Below, in pieces: positions 42,843 to 53,935 of a stretch of 64,000 nt of DNA. Both the position numbers and the translations under genes were made by a program. The stretch is taken from NCBI GenBank assembly GCA_037043455.1, contig JAWPHD010007115.1, positions 62,001 through 126,000 on the forward strand. The letters are read 5' to 3'. The DNA comes from Cyrtodaria siliqua (Eukaryota > Mollusca > Bivalvia > Adapedonta > Hiatellidae). The number at the start of each line of letters is the position of its first letter. Position 1 is the first letter of the stretch. A model generated the notes under the pieces. The model worked only from the letters and a program-made list of their open reading frames with translations. It ran no database searches and was not told where the DNA came from.

Positions 42843-44063
42843 GTATGACATTCATTGATCCAGTATCTGAAAGACATATTGAACATTGACAACCCTTTCT
42901 TTCCAACTATGGTTAATAATATTTATCCCAAAACTTCAGCTTAACAAAGCTAATATATCTGATAATAACGCTTCTTTTCTTGATTTAGATCTCTCGACAG
43001 AAAATAGTGAAATAATTAGCAAAATCTATGACAAGAGAGATGATTTTATTTTATTTCATTGTTAATTATCCCCACTTGGATGGGGATGTTCCCCGAGCAA
43101 CTTCTTATGGGGTGTATGTGTCTCAACTTATTCGTTTTTCAAGAGCTTGTACTCGAGTTGAGGACTTTAATATTCGTAATCTTTGTATAACTAAAAAGCT
43201 TCTCAATCAGGGTTACAGTTACCATAAACTTCGTAAAACCTTTGCAAAATGTTATTATCGTAACCCTGATCTTCTTTCCAAATATAAAAGTAATTTAAGG
43301 ACTCTTCTGAGACAAGGACTATCACAACCTGACTTCTATGGTAATGTGATTTATAAACGAAACTTCGTGAGATTCTTGGTCATGATCACTTTCATACTAT
43401 CTTTGTTAAACTTGTTAAAAAAATTATCAAAAGAAGTTATGACCCTATCAATTTGCAACGTACTGCATGCTTGGTGGTGGACCCTTTTACAGTTCGCCAC
43501 TATGCTTTCCTTTTTAATTGTACGATGACCGGACAGGCTGTGGACCCTATGATGACGCCTACCTAAAGCCCATTGGGACGGTGGCGTTTGATGTTTGTGT
43601 ATGATCTTTCTTGTCGTGCCCTTAATGGTTTATATTCTTGTTGCTCTGGCTTCTGCCAAGTCACTGAGTACCTTTCTAGGCTATTGTTTTTTTGTATTGT
43701 ATTTACACGAGCATATTTGTGTTTTACTTATATTGCCTATTGATGCTGCCTTGTTGGTTAGAGATTAGATCATGGCGGGGATTTCTTTATTTACACTGTC
43801 CTGTTTAAATGGGATGACAGTAGGGTAAGTGTGAGGTTTGGTGCACCCTAGAACCGGTTCAAACCCCCACTGGCCTACTTTGCCACTGACCGTTCCAAGG
43901 CGGTAGCCCTATTGTCAACCCTTTTGTGTTTGTGATGTCGTTTGCATTTATTATTACTTTTGCCTTCTTGTTTGTCTGTTTGCGTGTTTGTTTCTGTGTT
44001 TTGTGGTTGACTGTCCTCCTTGAATGCTACTTTCCCTGTCCGATCTTTTTATATTTCTTTGTA
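42843..44063 (+). mobile_element. PLE-5: 5'-truncated, from motif C to the 3' end
   Basis: Starts at the motif-C region (QYLKDILN; first catalytic Asp changed to Lys) and runs to TTTTTATATTTC at 44057-44063. The open frame 43028-43528 covers NYPHLDGDVPRATSYGVYVS, QLIRFSRACTRVEDFNIRNL, KKLLNQGYSYHKLRKTFAKC and RTLLRQGLSQPDFYGNVIYK. A frameshift near 43360 precedes the C-terminal DPFTVRHYAFLF-type block. Stop and 3' UTR follow from about 43566. The UTR closely matches that of PLE-3. Confidence 0.85.
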
Positions 44064-45727
44064 TCTCCAAAACTATTTCACATAAAGGATTGAAATTCAC
44101 ATCTGTATTCGGCATCATGTTTTCAAAAGCATACAGCCAGATTAAATAACTGATTATTTTATTTAAACAATTGTGTCCCATTACATACATATATATAGAA
44201 ACAAAAAGTTAACGTTTTGTATATAAGCTGGTACGCCAGAAACTACTTCCCATACTGGACTGAAACGTCACACTGTCGTCTGTTTTATTAGACAATAATT
44301 AAACACACTGCCAATCTCTATAACTGATGTTTTTTTTACAAAGGTTGCCCCTATTTATACTTAGAAAACAAGTTGTTAAAGTTGTGTATGTAAGCTTGTG
44401 TCTCGGACACTACTTCACATAATGGATTTACATTTGTGCCTCTTGTTAATATGTATGCCGCATATTCCAACGAGTTCATGCATGCTATATCCTTTTATGC
44501 GTATAAATTCTGATGCAAACTATTATACTGATTTTCTTACAAATTGCAATTCATTGATTTATTTTTCAAAATTCGCAACACCACTATTCGTACGAAACTA
44601 CCCTTCTGTACCAGCCTGCGTTCAGGCTCCATAGGAGTAAACATGCTACAGCCATTTACGTACGTGCAGAATGGTTTACTATTCAGTTTACAAATCAATA
44701 ACGCACGCAGACTTGCCATGAAGATTGCATTTTAACACTTTTTTCTTTTGATAAGGTCTCTGACAACTAATTGATCCATATGTGTATGAATGCAGTTTCT
44801 TATCTTCCAATGTATAGAATTATTTTTCAATTAATTACATTAGTTTGCCAGACGTTTCGATTTTATTATCGGAGTATTTTGGCATTGATTTATTTATCTT
44901 TCTTTAGCACATTTGAATTGTGTATCCACAATGCATTATATAAGCACGGTTCCATTTCAGAACAACCATTACTTTGTAACTGTAGTATGATGCAATTGCA
45001 TCACAATGCTTGATTGACAGCAGTGTTTGTTCAATACATAATTAATTGACGTAGTGCGTGCTGTCCACATGATACAGGTAACTACAACAAACTAGATTTA
45101 AGGTCAATGTTACTCTTGCGGTAATTTGTTTGTGTAACTGAGCTTTATTGAAGAAGATACTATACATTTGAAATAATTCCTTTGTTTCGACCTATCAATT
45201 TATTTCAGTGTATGTGTGTATGCATCGCATGTAACGTCGCCTTAATTCATATCATGACGGTTTCTACATGTAGCAGTGATCTCAATGCTCAACTTTATAG
45301 TGTTACCACACTGTAATACCACGCCGTAGAAACATTAAATATGACTCAGTCACATTATACTCTGACCGGCCGACCGGTCCTACAACTACCTGTTATATGC
45401 TGAACCTGAAGTAACTGAGCTACTAGTACCACTGTTATGAATTCTTTGGTATGACCCCACCGGGGACATGACCTCCCTGCACTGTTTTAGATGCTTTTAA
45501 AATAATGTTGATATATACATTATGATATATACATTATAATAAAAAAAAAACGGTTTGAACCAATTAAACTTGAACTTAAACAAGGTCTAATATCTCAGCT
45601 TTGGTACCAACAAACCAAGGCGGTAACCTGTAATATTATATAATTTTCTTTGTAATTGATTGGTTCTTTTTTTCTATCTATTGTTTAGTGTGCACCTGCA
45701 TGACATTTGTCTCTATACATAGCTTCC
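44064..45727. other. Unassigned; weak internal similarities
   Basis: Three stretches near 44064, 44214 and 44385 share AAACTAYTTC and CATA..GGA-like patterns and may be one old tandem unit. 44820-44900 resembles 16715-16805 (repeat F). No gene recognised. Confidence 0.35.
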
Positions 45728-45731
45728 TTAA

Positions 45732-46231
45732 AGGGACACTGTCCATAACTTTTAGCTTATAAAACACCCAATAATTATGTTCGCAAACATTATACACTAA
45801 ACATTATTCAATATTTACTAATTAAAAGCAAGATTGTTTAACGGAATTCAATCGCGGTACAAAAAAAAGCAAATCCACTTCGTGGGTTTGAACTCGCAGC
45901 CCAGACTCGCAGTAAAAATAAGTGTGCGTGAGCGTAAATTTGTCCGAACTCGCTCCCGACTGAGCTAAGCGGGCTATACATATTACGCAATACATACTAT
46001 GGTGAAAACCTAGTACGCTTTGGAAGTCACGTGAACGCATACAAGGTAAATATTGTGGGTCCCACTTTATTTATATTTAATAATTAAAACTTTTTTTTTC
46101 AAACTCACGAATGTATTCCTACATACTTCTTAGGGTCTATCCTCATGTTTTCATGTATACATTTCAATGAATAAAGGTCAGACAGTTATTTGGTTATGCT
46201 CAATATCTGCTTACTTACGGACAGTGTCCCT
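45732..46231. mobile_element. TTAA element 3: 500 bp, carries tRNA-like Pol III boxes
   Basis: Ends AGGGACACTGTCC / GGACAGTGTCCCT with TTAA at 45728-45731 and 46232-46235. On the minus strand it contains CGCTTAGCTCAGTCGGGAGC (A box TAGCTCAGTCGG, near 45954-45970) and GAGTTCAAACCC (B box, 45883-45894), about 60 bp apart. No protein coding. Confidence 0.8.
45880..45976 (-). other. tRNA-like segment (A and B boxes) inside TTAA element 3
   Basis: The 5' half GCCCGCTTAGCTCAGTCGGG looks like a tRNA D-arm, and GCGAGTTCAAACCCACG like a T-arm. The middle is too long for a tRNA and the acceptor stem does not close, so it is a tRNA-derived promoter rather than a tRNA gene. Confidence 0.6.
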
Positions 46232-46235
46232 TTAA

Positions 46236-46842
46236 TTATATCTAAATGCGCATGATGTGTTGAACAACTTTCTAATTCGTGAAGTTAAGCGGAGATTCGC
46301 TTTTTTATTGCCTCGTGATATGCTAAAAGAGATAAGCCGTAGTGCATTGAGGATAGGTAAACGTTATGTCAGAGATACAATTACTCTTCGATTAAATATA
46401 GTTTACAGGCACAAATGATGTAACTCTTCTGCAAAGCTATATTACTGTTAAGGTTAAAGGTAATTAATATAACTATAAAATGCAAATTTGTTTTGTTATA
46501 TAACAGATGATGTTAATTATTTATTTTAATCTTTACTTTTATTAAAATAAATGGTTGAAACAATTAGGTATAAGCAAACGTTTATTATTGAGTAGACTTT
46601 GCTACAAGTAATGCAACGTTATTTAAGCAAACATCTCAAGAATATTGACAATTAGGTAAATTTCAGACAAATGTTTGTAAGTGACGTTGAATAATAAGAC
46701 TGAAACATGGTTTCATGTAGAGTGCACTTCGAGCGCATCTATGAGAATTTGCTAATACACCCAACATATTTTATTTAAATCCGAAATAAAAGCGTACTTT
46801 CATAGGACATTTGCAACGTAACACTTTACAGAAAATAAGTAA
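46236..46842. other. Unassigned stretch
   Basis: AT-rich, no feature recognised. Confidence 0.4.
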
Positions 46843-46985
46843 GACCCTTTGAACATATCTCCATAATCTCGACAGAAGCAACCTGCTGAGACAAGATCAT
46901 ATCAGAAACAGGCAACAGTTTTCACCTTTTCAATCGGGCAAAAGTAAACATTCTCTAATTTCAAAGATACTAGTATACTTGCTTT
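46843..46985 (+). repeat. Dispersed repeat H, copy 1
   Basis: AGACCCTTTGAACATATCTC, CGACAGAAGCAACCTGCTGA and AGAAACAGGCAACA match 51938-52080 in the same orientation. Confidence 0.75.
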
Positions 46986-46988
46986 AAA

Positions 46989-47213
46989 GTAGAATATCGC
47001 CCCGACTACAAATCAGTAGTGTTATTATTTACTGGTCCTTTGGGATCATCAAGCCATTCTCTGTTGCTTTAAAGTAGAATATCTCTTAAGCGGGTGCTAG
47101 GAGGCGTGAGAGGTGTTGCATCTTATAATTACCTCTCATGAGCAGACTCAATAAAACCGAGTCTGTTACTTTTCTCTCTTGTTTGTTTTTGTTGCTTCCA
47201 AGGCATCATCTTT
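46989..47213 (+). repeat. Repeat A copy A4 (SINE-like)
   Basis: CGACTACAAATCAGTAGTGT, ACTGGTCCTTTGGGATCATC, hairpin 1 GAGAGGT...ACCTCTC intact, hairpin 2 AGACTC...GAGTCT intact, end TTTTCAGTATTT. It is followed at once by A5 in the same orientation. Confidence 0.85.
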
Positions 47214-47505
47214 TCAGTATTTATTGACATTCACACTATCGTTTGTTTAGTGTTGTGTGGTGTCCGTAGACAGTCGCCCCGATTAACTACAAATCAGTAG
47301 GGTTATTATTTAATGGTCCTTTGGGAACATAAAGCTCATTCTGTATTGCTTTAAAGTAGAATATCGCTTAAGCCGGTGCTAGGAGACGCGAGAGATGTTG
47401 CATCCTATAATTACCTCTCATGAATAGACAATGAAACCGAGTCTGTGCTACTTTTCTCTCTTGTTTTTGTTGCTTCTAATGGATCACCTTTTCAGTATTT
47501 ATAGT
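47214..47505 (+). repeat. Repeat A copy A5 (SINE-like), longer 5' part
   Basis: Starts ATTGACATTCACACTATCG, then TGTTGTGTGGTGTCCGTAG, TGGTCCTTTGGGAACATAAA, central domain with hairpin 1 GAGAGAT...ACCTCTC (one mismatch), end TTTTCAGTATTTATAG. Confidence 0.8.
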
Positions 47506-47837
47506 CCCCAGAAAAGTATCGACGAATGTCAAAATATTGTTTGGCTCTCTTAATCCATTGAAAAACGGTGCACAAATAGGAACAGTGACAATTTTCATTA
47601 GATTATATTGTTAAGAAATTCCGTACATCGTCACAATAACACTAGTTTATGTTAGCTGATGTAGTATTCTATTGATATGAGATGTGTGTGTTTTATGACA
47701 CATCCAATATAATTATTTAAAAGGACACACGGCAATCTTGAAGTTTTGACTTTGAACATATATTCAAATACAATTTTGAGTTTTCATCTTTTCTTCGTTA
47801 TTCTAAGTTAGGTTTGAATATATTATTGGCGAAATAT

Positions 47838-47860
47838 AATAATAATAATAATAATATTTT
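47838..47860. repeat. (AAT)n microsatellite
   Basis: About seven ATA/AAT units followed by a T run. Confidence 0.8.
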
Positions 47861-48150
47861 TTTTCAAGACGATTACATATTCGGCTACTAGCCAGTCTAA
47901 CATATGGCCTCAAACAAAACAGAATGTATTTACAATATAGACAAACGTTATTAAAACAATGGTACAAAAATAATAAAATATGTCTAGAAACATTTTCTAA
48001 ATGTTAATATTTGAGATAAATTGATTAAAGTTTAGTTAACCGATTAGTATGCTTAATATGATTAATACCAGTTTGATAAACGCATTTAAACAAGCAACTG
48101 CTTTAAAATGGTACATTTAAAAAATAATCAGTATATTGAGTTTAAGAATA

Positions 48151-48578
48151 TGAGCCGCAACACACGAAAACGTCCCTTCGGACGTTTAAACGACAACGTC
48201 ATAAAGTAACAATTTATGACGTCGGCCGGTAATCAATTAATTACATATCATTTCTCGTCACTTCCGAGTTTTAAGTTATTACTATATCGTATGGAATATG
48301 TTTTCTTAATATAAATAGTTGATGCCATAGAAAATGGTAATTGTTTATGTTTTTGTTGTTATTTAATCAACGACGTCGTCCAAGACGCCGACGTCAACGT
48401 CAAAATTAATGGTTAATACAATCTTTAATTTTCAAATTGAGATAAAATCATTTTTAATTAAGATATCAACATAAAATAAAGTGATTTTTAAAGGGAAAAT
48501 CAACATGTTTCATAAACATAAAAAAACATAAAATGTCAACATTTTGTCTGAAGGGTCGTTTTCGCGTGTTTCGGCTCA
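48151..48578. mobile_element. TA-flanked inverted-repeat element, 428 bp
   Basis: Terminal inverted repeats of about 33 bp (TGAGCCGCAACACACGAAAA at the left; the right end is its complement with four mismatches overall), flanked by TA at 48149-48150 and 48579-48580. Non-coding. It fits a non-autonomous Tc1/mariner-type element, but no parent is visible. Confidence 0.75.
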
Positions 48579-48779
48579 TATAAACTATTAAGAATACTGT
48601 TAATGACTTTAAGATAATGATGTCATAAGATTTTACAAATTTATAACAGAAAAATAGGTGATATTCGTGAAATTATTGCACATGTATACTTCAGTTATTG
48701 AACCTCACCAAAATCTGATCGTTTTGGGAGTGTATTCAGTTTAAGTGGCCCAGTTTATCACTGTCAAGATTTTACAGGG

Positions 48780-49735
48780 TAAACCACACACTATGACAGA
48801 ATGTGAGAGCCAGTGAAATACTGCTACTATTGTTGTGGCAATCACACTCTCTAGACTGAGTATATATCACAGCACACACTCCCGACGGAACTTGAACGAT
48901 GGTGGAATGCTACTACTTCTGTTGTGGACATCGCATTCTATAGCATTGAGCATATCTCACATCACACACTCCTGCAAAATGTAAAGAAATATAAAAAATC
49001 GAACAGGGAAAGTAGCATTCAAGGAGGACAGTCAACCACAAAACATAGAAACAAACATGCAAACAGACAAACAAGAAGGCAAAAGTAATAATAAAAGTAA
49101 AGACATCACAAACTCAAAAGGGTTGTCAATAGGGCTACCGCATTGGAACGGTCAGTGGCAAAGTAGGCCACTGGGGGTTTAAATCGGTTCTAGGGTGCAA
49201 CAAACCTCACACTTACCCTACTGTCATCCCATTAAAACAGGACAGTGTAAATAAAGAAATCCCCGCCATGATCTAATCTCTAACCAACAAGGCAATATAA
49301 GTAAAACAAATATGTGCGCGTGTAAATATAATACAAAGAAACCAACAATAGCCTAGAAAGCCACAATGAAGGTACTCAGTGACTTGGCAGAAGCCAAACC
49401 AACAAGAGAATAAACCATTAAGGGCACGACAAGAAATATCATAGACAAACATGCAACGTAAACCATAGTGGAATACTACTACTAATGTTGTGACAATCAG
49501 ACTCTCTAGTATTAAGTACATCTCACATCACACACTCTAGCATAATGTGAAAGATAGTGGAATACTACTGCTAAAGTTGCGACAACCACACTTTTTAGCA
49601 TTGAACATATCGCACCAAATCACGATCGCACAGAATGTGAAAGTTGGTAAACGCTACTGCCAATGTTGTGAAAACCACACTCTGTAGTACTCAGTATATC
49701 TCACATCACACACTCTTGCAGGATGCGAAAGTTAG
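48780..49735. repeat. Degenerate satellite, unit about 85-90 bp, interrupted by PLE tail T23
   Basis: Repeated landmarks: GTGGAATACTACTRCTAATG, TGTTGTGACAATCACACTCT, AGTATATCTCACATCACACA, CTCTTGCAGGATG. Two units lie left of T23 and about three to the right. Units differ by 15-25 percent. Confidence 0.75.
48986..49454 (-). mobile_element. PLE tail T23 inserted in the satellite
   Basis: Starts (minus strand) just after the C-terminal coding and contains the whole 3' UTR to TTTTTTATATTTC. Flanked by AATGTAAA (48978-48985) and AACGTAAA (49455-49462), an 8-bp target duplication with one mismatch. Confidence 0.9.
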
Positions 49736-49916
49736 GCTTCCTTGAGTCAATATGAGTTTCAAGAATAAAGTTATAACTTAACAATTTCATGAGGTGATCT
49801 GTTAGCAAGCGCTTGAATTGGTGAATAGATGATGATCACCTAATTTCGACAGGGAGAGAGTTCCATTCTTTAGGACAACGAATTATCATAGGAAGATGTT
49901 ATCTGGGAATATTCAA

Positions 49917-49972
49917 GTTTGGTTGACTGTCGTCAATGATTGCTACTTTCCCTGTCCGATTTTTATATCTTT
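49917..49972 (+). mobile_element. PLE tail T24, terminal 56 bp
   Basis: GTTGACTGTCGTCAATGATT, GCTACTTTCCCTGTCC and GATTTTTATATCT. Confidence 0.7.
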
Positions 49973-50078
49973 ATTTTCCTTTATATTAGATCGTGGTGTC
50001 GGCACACGAAGTATTGAGGCATTTATTAATAGGGGATTAATGTATTCTGGTGTTTGACCATTTACTGATTTGTAAATA

Positions 50079-51393
50079 CGAGGGATGTTCGAATAGTAAT
50101 GCTTATTTGGTTAATACTTGCTTGATACTGATGAAAAACTAAAAATATCTATTTCAGTGCTTCAAAGTACTCCCCCTTGCTAGAAACACACGGTTTCAAC
50201 CGATGAATCCATTTCCGGAAAGCGTCACGGTAGGCTGATTTTGGTATACTCTTGAGGCACTGGAAAACGGCTGAACCAAGAGCTCGCCTCGAGTTATATT
50301 TACGACCAGAAAGAAAAAAATCGAGTGTTGGAAATAAAAAGAAGTCGCATGGTGCGAGATCTGGCGAGTACGGGGGATAAGGTAGGACAGTAACCTTTTC
50401 TGACTTTAAGTAAGAGGTTACACTGTGTGATTTATGGGCTGGGGCATTGTCGTGCAGAAGACGGACATTTCTGAATCCTGTGATTGTGCGCCTTTTTAAA
50501 TAATAATTCTTCAGTTTTTTCAGTACAACATCACGGTAATACCTTCCAGTCACGCTTTTCCCCTTTCTCACTGGAATTTGAATCGCCAAACCGTCTCATG
50601 TGAACAAGATTGCATATTACTTTTTTTGCGCTCATGGTTCGTTTAGGAACTGGTGGCCTTCTGCTCTCTTTACATGCCCATACTTTGTTACCCATTTTTC
50701 GAACTCGTTCGAAAATAGTGAACCCAGGTTTCGTCTCCAGTAACAACATAGGCAAATTGCTTTTTTTTCAAACTTGGGAAACATTTTCAGCAGTTTTTTG
50801 GCTCTTAACACGTGCCTTCCTTTGAGCCTCTGTCAAAAGGTGTGGTAACCACCGCGCAGAAATCTTTTTAACTTTTAAGATACGCCTTAAAATAAAATGA
50901 ACTCTGGATAGTGATAACCCTACCATACGCCCAATATCACGAACCGTGTATCGCGCATTTTTGTTCATAATCTGCCTAATTTTGGCAACAGTTGTTTTGT
51001 CAGTGGCAGTCCTAGGACGCCCAGATTTTGGTGCATCTTTAGTAGACTCTACACCAGAATCAAGATGACATAAAATACCTTAGAGCTCCCATATACGCGT
51101 TCAATTTCAGTAAAAAACTGCTTAGCAGAATAACCTAGTTTTGAACGAATTTTGATATACGTTCTAATTTCATCAGTATTTTCTGCTCGTTTGCCAACCA
51201 TTTTTACAACAGTGATCAATGACTGACTCTATTGAAATGGCTATTATTTTACAAACTGTTCGAACAACTTGAACATGTATACACCATTGTGTAGATGTTG
51301 AATAGGGCTATCGGTACGTGTAAATATCGATGTACAGTTCCTTTTGCTCTTCGTGTAACAGGCCAGTAAACATTACTTTTCGAACATCCCTCG
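50079..51393 (-). mobile_element. Mariner (Tc1/mariner superfamily) transposon, complete with TIRs
   Basis: 1315 bp with inverted ends CGAGGGATGTTCGAATAGTA (50079 on) and its complement at 51372-51393; 21 of 22 positions pair. Flanked by TA at 50077-50078 and 51394-51395. Encodes a frameshifted transposase on the minus strand. Preserved ends indicate fairly recent insertion. Confidence 0.95.
50149..51201 (-). pseudogene. Mariner transposase, DD34D, frameshifted
   Basis: Start ATG at 51201 (MVGKRAENTDEIRTYIKIRS), then a break near 51060. Next, KSGRPRTATDKTTVAKIRQI and ARYTVRDIGRMVGLSLSRVH, a helix-turn-helix DNA-binding region. The catalytic domain holds VVTGDETWVHYF (first Asp, near 50740), VRLLHDNAPAHKS (second Asp) and YSPDLAPCDFFLFP (third Asp), the last two separated by 34 residues as in mariner. 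The C-terminus ends GEYFEALK at 50149. At least three frameshifts or stops (near 51060, 50768 and 50690-50590) prevent function, though all three catalytic codons remain. Confidence 0.9.
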
Positions 51394-51918
51394 TATGTAC
51401 GCATGTGTGATACTGAACACGTTTAGGGAATGATAAACAATGTAAATATTTAAGCATTTGCGCAGATGTTGTTAAAATGTCAGCTTTTAAAATAAGACTT
51501 GATGCACGCTTTTGTAGTTTGACCATTTATCGTATTTAACTATTAGTCAACAGTCAGTAATATGAAAAATCAATTTGCTTTAAACTAGTCTATAGTTAAT
51601 ATTAATGATTGATCAAATGCAATTCATGTAGAAAAACTAACGGGACGCCGCGAGTTTTATTCACATCAAGATTACCGTGTTTCCTTCTAATAACAAAACG
51701 CAGTTGCATTGCTAAAATGCATTGTCACTTTCTGTTATTGTCTTTCTACGAATGTATAAATTCATTGTGTGAACATTACTGTTTCTAGTTTTCCTTAAAT
51801 GTAACTGTTTTGTTTAAATTGTGTATCTTTTGCGCGTCTATGCAAATGTTGCAATACACCAGTGTGTTTGATATCAATCAGAATAAACGCGTAGAACGAT
51901 GGATATTAGAAAGAAACA

Positions 51919-51936
51919 CACAAAAAAAAAAAAAAA
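51919..51936. repeat. Poly-A run
   Basis: About 17 A residues just upstream of repeat H copy 2. Confidence 0.85.
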
Positions 51937-51937
51937 A

Positions 51938-52080
51938 AGACCCTTTGAACCTAATCTCCATAATCATGACAGAAGCAACCCGCTGAGGCAGATAAAAATA
52001 CGATAGAAACAGGCAACATCATAACTCACATTTATTCGTGCACACGTAAACATGCTCTCATTTCAGAGACATTATACTTG
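51938..52080 (+). repeat. Dispersed repeat H, copy 2
   Basis: GACCCTTTGAACCTAATCTC, GACAGAAGCAACCCGCTGAG, AGAAACAGGCAACATCATAA match copy 1. Confidence 0.75.
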
Positions 52081-52954
52081 TGGTGTATGATATATACATT
52101 CGTACAACCAACTTGTTTTGAAGGATATCTAACACTGTACTAGTTCAGTCAGCTACAACCACAGCATACAATAGATGGTCATATACACTACTGCAGTTCC
52201 GATAGGCCTACATTATAGCCTTTTGGGCTTTAATCCCTATTTATAAATAAGACTGGCTTAAAAAACTAACTTTTCGTAAAGAACTATCTTAGATACACTC
52301 AAAAATGACAAGCAATTTGGGGATAATGTAATGTTTCAGCCTCTAATACTTCACTAAAGGTAGGTACCACCAAAATGGAGTACATACATTGTACCTTTTG
52401 TAAATATACCCTCAGTACAATTTTGTCTTTAAAAATGCAAATTTCAATCAAAATATCCTATTGGCTAAATGAACCTATTTTATGATGGAAATATAATATG
52501 TTGATTTTGTTTATGATTTGGGTAATTTAATCCATTCAGAATCTACCTTACAATTTGCCTATATGCCCTAATAGACCCTATATATTTTTCAACCAATCAG
52601 AAGCTTCAAATCAATAGTGGTATTTGACCAAATAACCTCTCAATGTGACGGATTTCAGGGAAAACAATATTTTGCTTTCAATAACATTATTCCGCGAGAT
52701 GACAATTTTGGCGCCAATGATCTCAGCCTTATTGCAATTTATCGTGTCCGTTTAACAGCGCAAAAAGTCAATCGTTTAAACTATCGCTATCTATCGCTAT
52801 CTACGAAAGAATTTGTTCTGATTGTAGATTGATAGATGTAATTTTTCATACTTGAAGTTATTTACTAATTCGCGGGATAACGATATTTTTCTTATATAAT
52901 ATTTTGAAATTAAACAATTAAAGACATTTTTCAAATGAGGGATCCTTGTCGATT
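52081..52954. other. Unassigned stretch
   Basis: No recognised coding region. Short tandem CTATCGCTAT near 52783. Confidence 0.4.
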
Positions 52955-53000
52955 TAGTTTTATTAATGCTACATCTTCTGTTCGATCTTTGTATTTTTTT
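52955..53000 (+). mobile_element. PLE tail T25, short and diverged
   Basis: TTAATGCTACATCTTCTGTT and CGATCTTTGTATTTTT resemble the last 40 bp of the PLE. Confidence 0.5.
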
Positions 53001-53935
53001 TTGGTGTTCAGAGCTAGTTCCATAATACCGGAGTTCCATTATACTGGTTAGAGGTTATAGGAACGATGTATCTACACTATTTTTCTCACATTAGATTAAG
53101 CATCATAGCTTACACGCTCCTTAACTGCATATTTTTATAATACAGATAATAGCGAAACGTAATCGGTGCATGTAGGATACATGATAATATATGGTACAAT
53201 GACGTCGTGTACCGCTTCATAATGTAAATGTGTGCATAACTTGGAAAGCAATTTTTGTTTTCATCACTAGCTCACTATTTGAATCTTGGATAGCCGCTGT
53301 AGACGAAAAAACCCTGAGCATTACAAAGTTTGAACAGAGGTAGTAGTTGTACATTCAGATTTAGGTTCAAGCATAACTTGAGTTTTCGCATTATTTCACT
53401 TTATTATCCTTGGAATTCGCGATCGCGAAGGACATAGAAATGGCGTTGTCTGTCCGTCTGTCCGTCCATGTGTCCTTCTCTGTGTCAAAAACTTATGTCG
53501 CGTACTCCACAAAAACGTGATACCTACGTGCTCTCAAAATAGCTACCAAAATGATGTCTACGAAGTAAGACCAGACATTACGCAGTTGCTGGTCTTTATA
53601 TGTTAAAGAAAAGCATAACAATGATATTATAAAACATGTTTGCCTAAAGTGGAAACCGCACCAAGCTAGATGTGAAACATGTTACGCAAGTACTTGCATG
53701 TAGGAGTCAAGGGAAAATGCAGATAAGAATATCCGGAGTTATTGTTTTTTATAGTTTATTGTAAAATGTGTCATCTACTCCTAATATGTTTTTATTCATT
53801 CCTATGTCACCGTTCGGGTTCTATCTCTTTCTATTCCATATTACCCTGGGTTCGATATATCAGGACAGAGATGGTTTTCAATATAATCTTTATTTCTACG
53901 GATCGATGCGTCAAACAACGCCAAACTCCATCTGT
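53001..53935. other. Unassigned, with a GTCCGTCC-type dispersed repeat near 53400-53590
   Basis: GGCGTTGTCTGTCCGTCTGT and TCCGTCCATGTGTCC belong to a widespread style of repeat also seen at 57570 and 57930. No gene recognised. Confidence 0.4.

Larger units (their letters stand above)
47721..51688. mobile_element. TTAA element 4, split by about 3.7 kb of later insertions
   Basis: The left part, 47721-47845 (GGACACACGGCAATCTTGAA), matches the start of TTAA element 1. The right part, 51590-51688 (GCAATTCATGTAGAAAAACT, AACGGGACGCCG), matches its end. Between them lie the inverted-repeat element 48151-48578, the satellite, PLE tails T23 and T24 and the mariner. A decayed TTAA flanks each side. 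Confidence 0.6.

Noticed and set aside
45880..45976. Functional tRNA gene
   Set aside because: A and B boxes are present, but the acceptor stem does not pair and the spacing is too long.
50610..50825. Plus-strand open frame in the mariner
   Set aside because: It is the antisense shadow of the transposase.
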